A stretch of 12,013 nt of DNA from Baffinella frigidus (Eukaryota; Cryptophyceae; Cryptomonadales; Baffinellaceae): NCBI GenBank assembly GCA_026770585.1, contig MU646636.1:266943-278955 (forward strand). The letters run 5' to 3'. Each line of letters opens with the position of its first letter. The stretch's first letter is position 1. This document shows, one piece after another, positions 7,159 to 12,013 of this stretch. A program made the position numbers and the translations under genes. Below the pieces are notes generated by a model. That model did no database searches and was not told the DNA's origin. It was given only the letters and a program-made list of their open reading frames with translations.

Positions 7159-7298
7159 TACCTCCTACCGGCCACGCAATCGTCGAGGACCACGTGAATC
7201 TCCAAGAGATGAATCTCGCTGGAGATTGACGCCCAGCGATGGCGGTGAGAGGGAGCATCGGCTACAACGCAAAGTAGTGGAGTTGTTGCCGCGCACGC

Positions 7299-7352
7299 TC
7301 CGCCCGCTTCGGTTCCGGAGTTGCGGAAGGGTCCGCCCGCTTCGGTTCCGGA
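7299..7352 (+). repeat. 33-bp spaced direct repeat in GC-rich block
   Basis: TCCGCCCGCTTCGGTTCCGG(A) occurs at 7299-7319 and 7332-7352. A related string (GTTCCGGAAGGGTCCGGGGT) lies near 7728. The surrounding 7165-7400 has overlapping open frames on both strands, which GC-rich DNA gives by chance; I call no gene. Confidence 0.65.
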
Positions 7353-7400
7353 AAGGGCCTCGCGCGCTGCGCCGCTTGCACCTCCTGCCCACGTGGCGCT

Positions 7401-7577
7401 TTCGGGTTTAGAGTTTGGGGGTTGGGGTTAAGGTTTTGGATTTTGGGGGTTGGGGTTTATGGGTGAGGGTTAAGGGTTTGGGGTTCAGGGTTCAGAGTTC
7501 AGAGTTCAGGATGTAGGACGTAGGGTTTTGGATTTAGGGTCTAGGGTTTAGGTTTTAGGTTTTAGGGTTTAGGGTGT
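7401..7577 (+). repeat. Degenerate telomere-like tract, G-strand
   Basis: TTTAGGG, TTTTAGG, TTCAGGG, TTGGGGTT and GGGTTTGGGG variants. It is worn at its 5' end and cleaner towards 7565. It runs directly into repeat R2 copy 1. Confidence 0.85.
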
Positions 7578-7657
7578 ATAGACTATTGTATGACTCAACT
7601 TACGGCTTACGGGCCTTTCTCGGACCTGCATCGCGAGTAATAAAGAGGAAGAAGGTG
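7577..7657 (+). repeat. Dispersed repeat R2, copy 1
   Basis: TATAGACTATTGTATGACTC... and GGACCTGCATCGCGAGTAATAAAG..., ending in GAAGGTG, align with 10112-10204 after an indel of about 12 bases. Its 5' edge coincides with the end of a telomere-like tract. Role unknown. Confidence 0.7.
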
Positions 7658-7889
7658 TGGGGGTTACCGAGGGAGCGCGGGACGCGGCCGAGTTGGGTGT
7701 CGGCACCCGTCGGGGCTCCGGATATCGTTCCGGAAGGGTCCGGGGTTCCGAAAATGAATCTGGATGGGACGGTGGGGGCAAGAGCCGCTGCGCCGAGTGC
7801 TGGCTTCCGGAGAGCTCCTCTGCTGGGCGGGGGCTCCGCACGGCGGGCGAGAGCGCCAAGGCGCGTAGGTTCGCTGCGCCCAGGGGGTT
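7658..7889. other. GC-rich block between telomere-like tracts, no gene
   Basis: Open frames exist on both strands (for example 7569-7859 minus and 7574-7912 plus), but they run into telomere-like or R2 sequence and show no recognisable motif. I call nothing. Confidence 0.4.
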
Positions 7890-8036
7890 GCGGTTTAGGG
7901 TTTAGGGTTTAAAGTTTAGGGTTTAGGGTTCAGGGTTCAGGGTTCAGAGTCTAGGGTTTAGGGTTTAGGGTTTAGGATTTGGGGTTCTGGATCTAGGGTT
8001 CAGGGTCTTGGGTTTAGGGTTTGGAGTTTCGGGAAC
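7890..8036 (+). repeat. Degenerate telomere-like tract, G-strand
   Basis: TTTAGGG and TTCAGGG repeats, with the longest clean run at about 7947-7975. The end near 8036 forms the 3' end of the minus-strand open frame at 8014-8628. Confidence 0.88.
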
Positions 8037-8628
8037 CCGCGCGCAGGTTCCCCGCGAGCTGCCTTGCGGGGCGCGCGATGGCAGGGTTGGCGCCCTGCGA
8101 AAAGGTGACCGACTTGGGCGAGCCCATGAAGTTATCGTAGTGCGGGAGGCGGAGGCATGGGGATGCTGGGCACGACTGCGGCGACGGGGGCTGGTATTTG
8201 AGATCTCGGTTGAGGAGCCCCTGGCCGTCAACCACACTCGCTCTTCGCCGGATAGGAATCTGAATATGGAGATTCGGAGGCAGGCCCCGTTGCGGCTCCG
8301 AGGAACGCGTTCTCCCCTGCAGGTGGCTCTCCGCCGTCACCGGGGCGTCGGAGGCGCGCACCGAGTCGATGCGCGTCTGGCGTGGCTCCGGGGAGGATTG
8401 CGAGCGACTGCCGTCGCTGGACACTGTGTGCGTTTCAGCGCTCGCAAAGCGCGGTTCAGGAGAGCGCGCCCGCGCGCCTGGCCCCTTCCTGATGAGCTCT
8501 TCCACCTCGTGGAAGGGCTTCTCCACGATGGTGGTGAACAAGCTGGTGGCCTGGTCCAGCCACGACCCGGAGGCGGTGCCGCCCGCAGAGGGAAGGGGCG
8601 GGAGCGGCTTGTGAGGGTACTGCGACAT
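8014..8628 (-). CDS. Ser/Pro/Arg-rich hypothetical protein, 204 residues
   Basis: The best coding candidate in the window. The ATG at 8626-8628 is preferred over an upstream GTG that would add 15 residues, since a nuclear gene should start with ATG. Residues 1-14 read MSQYPHKPLPPLPS, with a PxxP-type proline motif. Residues 22-48 (from SWLDQATSLFTTIVEKPF on) look like an amphipathic helix. Residues 50-115 are Ser/Arg/Glu/Pro-rich, with SPEP at 56-59 and 79-82 and SSEP at 109-112. RRAS (128-131) fits a basophilic kinase site. The final KP-stop (AAA CCC TAA) is a telomeric repeat unit and the preceding residues are also telomere-like, so the original C-terminus is probably lost. No transmembrane segment or catalytic motif. 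Family not recognised; probably a disordered regulatory or scaffold-type protein fragment. Confidence 0.45.
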   Translation of the reverse strand: MSQYPHKPLPPLPSAGGTASGSWLDQATSLFTTIVEKPFHEVEELIRKGPGARARSPEPRFASAETHTVSSDGSRSQSSPEPRQTRIDSVRASDAPVTAESHLQGRTRSSEPQRGLPPNLHIQIPIRRRASVVDGQGLLNRDLKYQPPSPQSCPASPCLRLPHYDNFMGSPKSVTFSQGANPAIARPARQLAGNLRAGSRNSKP

Positions 8629-9240
8629 TGCGTCTCGTCCTTCTCCCGACGCGCAGTCCGCGCAGTCCCCCACGCAGGGGGGTCCGTGATGACTCGAGGC
8701 TCGAGGCTGTGCGAAACCAAGGGGTACTTTTTTCTAAAAATACCCCTTGGCGAAACGTACCCGACACGCTTTGAGGGGCACTCTCGAAGCTTCCATGGAT
8801 GCAAACATGCCAAACCCCCCCAAAATACTCAATAGATACACCCCTCGTGACCACGTGACATCGGCCGCGTTTTCGACACACTTGGGCGGAAATGTCGTCC
8901 ATCAAAATCTGAAAACCATTTTAGACGTGATGGTGGTCAATCAAAAGTCAACTCGATGGCAGAACGCAGCGAAATCGCTGGATTCCGTCAAAAGTTGAAG
9001 GTGTGACAAGGAGCGGTGGACTTTGCGATTGCCTCCCCTCCGGTCTAGCTCGTACACCCCCTCGCAGTCAACGGCCGCGAATGTACACACGACGTGATAG
9101 TGTCACGCGACACGTTTTGTTCCCAACCGCCCGTGCAAAATCCCAACCCCCCCCAGCCCCCCCCGGGAATTTCCGATGGAATTTCCGGGTTTCCCGGGGT
9201 TTCCAGGACGTGGATGTCCCACGGGGAGAGGGGGGGGGAT
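8629..9240. other. Non-coding stretch; one strong hairpin
   Basis: CCAAGGGGTA (8717-8726) pairs perfectly with TACCCCTTGG (8741-8750). The stem can extend through T/A runs to a 3-base loop. The word GCGAAAC sits at both edges (8711-8717 and 8750-8756). CCACGTGA near 8852 contains a CACGTG E-box word. If the frame at 8014-8628 is a gene, this is its upstream side, but no TATA box or initiator can be pointed to. Around 9140-9200 there are several C-runs and CCGGGAATTTCC-type palindromic words. No gene supported. Confidence 0.45.
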
Positions 9241-9257
9241 CTACGCGTAGGGGATGC

Positions 9258-9312
9258 GGGGGGGGGGGGGAGAGACTCGTACGAGCTCGTAGTCTCTCAT
9301 TACGCCCCCCCC
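9258..9312. repeat. Palindrome between a G-run and a C-run
   Basis: A run of 13 G (9258-9270) is followed by AGAGAC-TCG-TACGAGCTCGTA-GTCTCT (9271-9297), then CATTACG and eight C (9305-9312). The central TACGAGCTCGTA (9280-9291) belongs to the family at 356-433. The whole unit could fold into one long stem with a TCG bulge. Confidence 0.75.
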
Positions 9313-9417
9313 GATACTCGTGGGACGCCGCGTCCGGATAGTGTACGAACTCTTCATAGCAGCCGTTTCCCGGCTCACGAGGCTCGTAATTCGCCATTCA
9401 GTTGAGCATTGCTTGTG

Positions 9418-9445
9418 TACGAGCTCGTAGGATCCTAGGGTCCTA
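9418..9445. repeat. Palindrome pair of the 356-433 family
   Basis: TACGAGCTCGTA (9418-9429) runs into TAGGATCCTA (9428-9437), then CCTAGGGTCCTAGG. The first two appear in the same order and register as at 811-831. Confidence 0.8.
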
Positions 9446-9685
9446 GGTTTGTTTGGAGGCACATTGCCGTATCGGGTGGGCGTGATTCCTGTCTCCCCCG
9501 AGGGGAGTCAGGCGTGCACCCCTTCTTGTACATCGCTTGTGCGCCACGTCGGACCACTCGGAGAGATTCACTCGCCTGCCAAATTGCTGTTATTCTTCAA
9601 CAGTAATCAGTAACTATTGGATACCATGAGCCGCATGAAGGCTGACTTGGGTACGGTGTGTGTGAGAGCATGGTCACCGATTGGT
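9446..9685. other. No feature recognised
   Basis: Mixed-composition sequence. No open frame of note and no repeat shared with the rest of the window that I could see. Confidence 0.4.
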
Positions 9686-9801
9686 AATGCCCCTTTTAAG
9701 TGACCATGCCGACAAATCTGAGGGCCAAGAGGTCATAGGCAGGTCCTAGGGCTCTACGGTAGGGCAGGGCGTATGAACCTACTGGTCACTTAAGGGGTAT
9801 T
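9686..9801. mobile_element. 116-bp element with 19-21-bp terminal inverted repeats
   Basis: AATGCCCCTTTTAAGTGACCA (9686-9706, 21 bases) is matched in reverse complement by TGGTCACTTAAGGGGTATT (9783-9801), with one substitution and a 2-base difference in the T run. The interior holds AGGTCCTAGGGCTCTACGGT, resembling words inside the TA-flanked elements at 6630-7158, but the ends differ. No clear target duplication. R1 copy D begins four bases after its right end. Confidence 0.6.
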
Positions 9802-9805
9802 CACC

Positions 9806-9960
9806 CACCCCAACAGAACCACCCTGTATCCCCTCTTCACGAGCCTCTGCACTGGAGAGCTCAATGCGATCCGAAAGCAAAAATGCTTTCTCTGCAGATC
9901 TTTTCTACGGAAAGGCGTGTCGTTGGGCTATGTTGGGAGAAATCAAAACCTAAAGGACCT
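9806..9960 (+). repeat. Dispersed repeat R1, copy D (155 bp)
   Basis: A full-length partner of 609-763, about 92% identical by eye with no gaps. The two share the same start (CACCCCAACAGA) and end (CCTAAAGGACCT), which fixes the element boundaries. Flanks differ completely: an inverted-repeat element lies upstream and a hairpin with a T run lies downstream. Confidence 0.85.
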
Positions 9961-9962
9961 TA

Positions 9963-9995
9963 AGCTATGCCAAATGGCATAGCTCCCAATTTTTT
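9963..9995 (+). other. Hairpin plus T-run after R1
   Basis: AGCTATGCC-AAAT-GGCATAGCT is a perfect 9-bp hairpin (9963-9984), followed by CCCAA and six T (9990-9995). It starts two bases after R1 copy D ends. A T run can end Pol III transcription, so it could mark the 3' end of an R1 transcript. Copy A lacks the hairpin, which weakens this. Confidence 0.5.
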
Positions 9996-10111
9996 GGCAG
10001 TTCCGAGAGCCATGATCCACTTCGAAAGCGATTCTCGGCTTTTCCAGAGAATTGTTTTTGACGCTGGAGCCAATAGCTCTTGTCTCTGAGGCGGGCGCGT
10101 TTCCTAAGGTT

Positions 10112-10204
10112 CATAGACTTTTGTATCACTCGACTTAAAGGACTCAAGGCTCAATGGCCTCATTTAGGACCTGTATCGAGAGTAACAAAGAAAAAGAAGA
10201 GGTG
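10112..10204 (+). repeat. Dispersed repeat R2, copy 2
   Basis: CATAGACTTTTGTATCACTC, then GGACCTGTATCGAGAGTAAC and AAAGAAAAAGAAGAGGTG match 7577-7657. This copy is about 12 bases longer in the middle. It abuts the foldback element at 10205. A short fragment near 4770-4785 (GGATCGAGAGTAATAAA) may be a remnant of the same family. Confidence 0.7.
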
Positions 10205-10365
10205 ACGGACCTCATAATTAGTTTTGTGACGCAACTCGTTCTGGTACAAATGATAAAACCAAAGACGTCTGAATCCAAAAATGCTTCAATTCCTTGTTAA
10301 ACGAGGTCTCGTGTTATAATTTGTACCATAACGAGTTCCTCTACAAAACTAATAACGGGGTCCGT
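10205..10365. mobile_element. Foldback element, 52-bp inverted arms
   Basis: 10205-10256 and the reverse complement of 10314-10365 match at 43 of 52 positions without gaps. Conserved blocks are ATTAGTTTTGT, AACTCGTT and TGGTACAAAT. The 57-base spacer contains GAATCCAAAAATGCTTC, which resembles part of R1. No target duplication is obvious. It looks like a MITE or foldback element, or the gene of a long hairpin RNA. Confidence 0.75.
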
Positions 10366-10402
10366 AACAATGGATGTCACTGAATGTCACTGCAGAGATC
10401 AA

Positions 10403-10720
10403 GGTTTAGGGTTTGGGGTTTAGGGTTCAGGGTTTGGGGTTTGGGGTTTAGGGTTTAGGGTTTATGGTTTAGGGTTTGGGGTTTAGGGTTTAGGGTTCAG
10501 GGTATAGGGTTTAATGTTTAGGTTTAGGGTTTAGGGTTTAGGGTTTAGGGTTTAGGGTTTAGGGGTTAGGGGATAGGGGTTACGGATTACGGGTTACGGG
10601 TTACGGGTTAGGGGTTAGGGGTTAGGGGTCAGTGTTTAGGGTTTAGGGTTCAGGGTTCAGGGATTAGGGTTTGGGGTTTAGGGTTGAGTGTTAAGGGTTC
10701 CGGGTTTAGGGTTCAGGGAT
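10403..10720 (+). repeat. Telomere-like tract with blocks of variants, G-strand
   Basis: TTTAGGG and TTTGGGG/TTCAGGG variants in a mostly 7-bp register. Between 10562 and 10631 the units switch in blocks: GGGGTTA, CGGATTA, three CGGGTTA, then GGGGTTA twice and GGGGTCA, all seven bases long. The register is preserved even where the variant changes. It ends at about 10720. Confidence 0.9.
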
Positions 10721-11090
10721 TTTCTCGCAAGGAGGGGCACTCCCCCAGGACCCCTGTACGGTTCAGCAGGACATGGCGAGACCTGACAAGACCCCTCTCC
10801 AACCTCACACCTCACACCGCGTCAAGGACATGGCGAGACGCCTCTCCGACCTCACACCACCATCTGTCAGATCAGGGTGCGGCAGGAGCGGTCGGCGTAC
10901 ATGACTTACTCGCGAACAAGGACACGCACTGTCTTGGGGTTCTACAGAAGGGCTAGTCCTAGGAGCCAAGGCACTACTGTACATGTTACTGGTACCTGTC
11001 TCAGGATTGCCCTGAGCCTCTTTCGCGGTCTAATCCTTTGGTAGGACTTTTATATTTAGTTTCCCTTCCTGGGAAGGCTGGATTTAGGAA
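10721..11090. other. No gene; imperfect direct repeat
   Basis: AGGACATGGCGAGAC occurs at 10768-10782 and 10825-10839. Each copy is followed by CCTCTCC(A/G)ACCTCACAC, though with a spacing difference of about 10 bases. GTCCTAGG and GGTACC words of the kind seen in the inverted-repeat elements appear around 10957-11000. A frame from 10684 to 10956 begins in telomere-like sequence and is not called. Confidence 0.45.
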
Positions 11091-11240
11091 GTGAGGCAAG
11101 AGGCAAGATCGACGCTTTTGTATCAATCAAATGCCGAATCCTTGATCCTGTGGACGCATCACGCCATCGCAGCTTGCACCCCACCGAATGTGTGCATGAT
11201 CAACAAGGCCGCTCTCGAGGGACCTCGGCACAGAACAAAC

Positions 11241-11261
11241 GTCCAGATCCAGAATCTGGAC
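11241..11261. other. Small perfect hairpin
   Basis: GTCCAGAT-CCAGA-ATCTGGAC is an 8-bp stem with a 5-base loop. Overlapping open frames on both strands cross it, none starting with ATG at its end, so no gene is called here. Confidence 0.6.
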
Positions 11262-11323
11262 CTGGAGGTGAAAGTCTATAACACCTTCAAGATGCTCCCT
11301 CCCCGCACGAGAGCGGAACGTCA

Positions 11324-11681
11324 ACCTCGAATTTAAGAACACGCACCCTTCTTTGTTTGAGTACTTAGTCCAAGACGAGCCCCCCTTGGGCCGCTAGGTC
11401 GATTGTACTCGGGGTAAGCTCCTCCAAGGACTGCACGTGCCCCATTTTGCGTACATTTAGCTCTTGGCTGTCGGGGCTACTTGATGCAGCAGTGTGGTGG
11501 AGTGGATTCACGCACAACTTTTGCGCTCTGGTTGAGCGTGTCGCAAGCTTGTAGATGTACTTCAGTGCCAGGCTGACCAATCCTCCTGGAGGAATAATTG
11601 GGGCCCTAAATATAGGGTGGTCCAATCTAGGGCCCCAGGGTGGTCCTTGGCAGGGGAGTTTCCCCCTCTTAAATTCGAGGT
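11324..11681. repeat. 15-bp perfect inverted repeats 358 bp apart overall
   Basis: ACCTCGAATTTAAGA (11324-11338) and its exact reverse complement TCTTAAATTCGAGGT (11667-11681) bound this interval. No target duplication is visible. It could be the ends of a short element, or chance in part. Confidence 0.5.
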
Positions 11682-11733
11682 GCCCCGGTTCATTAGCTGC
11701 GCCTCCCAACCACTTAGCAGCCACCGGTGCCAT
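11365..11733 (-). CDS. Hypothetical open frame, 122 residues
   Basis: From the ATG at 11731-11733 to TAA at 11365-11367. The first 45 residues are Gly/Pro-rich. LVSLALKYIYKL (about 52-63) is mildly hydrophobic, and the C-terminal part (MGHVQSLEELTPSTIDLAAQ) looks more like normal protein. A plus-strand frame (11555-11833) overlaps it and is about as plausible, so strand is uncertain. No family recognised. Confidence 0.22.
   Translation of the reverse strand: MAPVAAKWLGGAANEPGHLEFKRGKLPCQGPPWGPRLDHPIFRAPIIPPGGLVSLALKYIYKLATRSTRAQKLCVNPLHHTAASSSPDSQELNVRKMGHVQSLEELTPSTIDLAAQGGLVLD
11600..11636. other. Hairpin with 9-bp perfect stem
   Basis: GGGGCCCTA (11600-11608) pairs with TAGGGCCCC (11628-11636) across a 19-base loop. 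AGGGTGGTCC occurs in the loop and again just after the hairpin. Confidence 0.6.
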
Positions 11734-11987
11734 TCTCTCCCGGATTTCCGGAAGGGATTCTAGACTTTTGGCGTGTTTCCCGGGTGCGAATCAAGACCGG
11801 TTTCCGATTTCCGAAGTCACCCGTGAGTGCTAAGTGGGTGACCTGCTCTCCACGGCATCGCACCTACAGAGAGAAAAATGAGTTTAGACGGACACTGGGA
11901 CAGGTTCTGTAGAAACGCCCTGCTTCCTTCCGCCTGGCAGCCTCTGCAAACCCCCTCCGTGCACTCCGGGAGATGAGGACCGCGCTA
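11734..11987. other. No feature recognised
   Basis: No convincing gene, repeat or structure beyond a TTTCCGGAA palindromic word near 11745. Confidence 0.4.
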
Positions 11988-12013
11988 CCCCCCCCCCCCC
12001 CCCCCCCCCCCCC
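11988..12013. repeat. Terminal poly-C run (26 C)
   Basis: The window ends in 26 consecutive C. Together with G or C runs of 7-13 at 5633, 5811, 6001, 7127, 9258 and 9305, this may reflect a biological homopolymer or a sequencing/assembly break at a contig end. Confidence 0.8.

Noticed and set aside
7165-7411. Arg-rich open frames on both strands
   Set aside because: Both read a GC-rich 33-bp repeat; the composition bias explains the lack of stops.
8008-8835. 275-residue plus-strand open frame
   Set aside because: It starts in telomere-like repeat, is extremely Arg/Gly-rich, and lies antisense to the more protein-like minus-strand frame. Its length follows from GC-rich DNA lacking stops.
9963-9995. 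Bacterial intrinsic terminator
   Set aside because: The shape fits, but everything else points to a eukaryotic nuclear genome.
11091-11342. Overlapping 81- and 71-residue frames on opposite strands
   Set aside because: Both open with GTG rather than ATG, and neither shows a known motif.

Overview
This looks like nuclear DNA from a eukaryote, and most of it is repeats rather than genes. The clearest clue is the amount of degenerate 7-bp telomere-type repeat (CCCTAAA on the + strand in the left half, TTTAGGG in the right half, with many TTTCGGG, TTCAGGG, TTTGGGG and TTACGGG variants). TTTAGGG telomeres occur in land plants, many green algae, dinoflagellates, chromerids and oomycetes. The window cannot decide among these; a photosynthetic protist or alga is my guess. 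Nothing resembles a bacterial operon, and I see no tRNA, rRNA or CRISPR array. The patchy composition suggests a subtelomeric or heterochromatic mosaic, or a poorly resolved contig; it ends in a run of 26 C.

Layout. 1-355 holds nothing recognisable. 356-433 is a cluster of overlapping short palindromes whose words return at 811-831, 9280-9291 and 9418-9437. 609-763 is the first copy of a 155-bp dispersed repeat (here called R1; others at 3853-3932, 4836-4940 and 9806-9960). 780-1430 is a proline-rich open frame with a four-cysteine knuckle. 1913-2018 is nested inverted repeats. 2264-3056 is a long telomere-like tract that switches strand at GGGTTAACCC. 3130-3436 carries short tandem repeats, 4117-4277 more strand-switching telomere-like DNA, 4326-4478 a small hydrophobic frame, and 4554-4730 a TTTCGGG-variant tract. 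4998-5325 is an AT-rich TTCGAA palindromic satellite that overlaps the end of a small minus-strand frame.

5627-7158 holds a family of short terminal-inverted-repeat elements, two complete with TA flanks and several solo arms. It also holds a 56-bp higher-order repeat built from telomere-like units. 7401-8030 has two G-strand telomere-like tracts. The second runs into the 3' end of the best protein-coding candidate, a 204-residue Ser/Pro/Arg-rich protein on the minus strand (8014-8628) whose stop codon lies in telomeric repeat. 9686-10720 is a close-packed stack: inverted-repeat element, R1 copy, hairpin with a T run, R2 copy, foldback element, telomere-like tract. The last kilobase has weak open frames and inverted repeats.

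No gene product was identified by family, and I see no pathway linking the open frames. The value of the window is its repeat architecture: several small inverted-repeat families, two dispersed repeat families and telomere-like blocks that repeatedly adjoin one another. All identities given are by-eye alignments.
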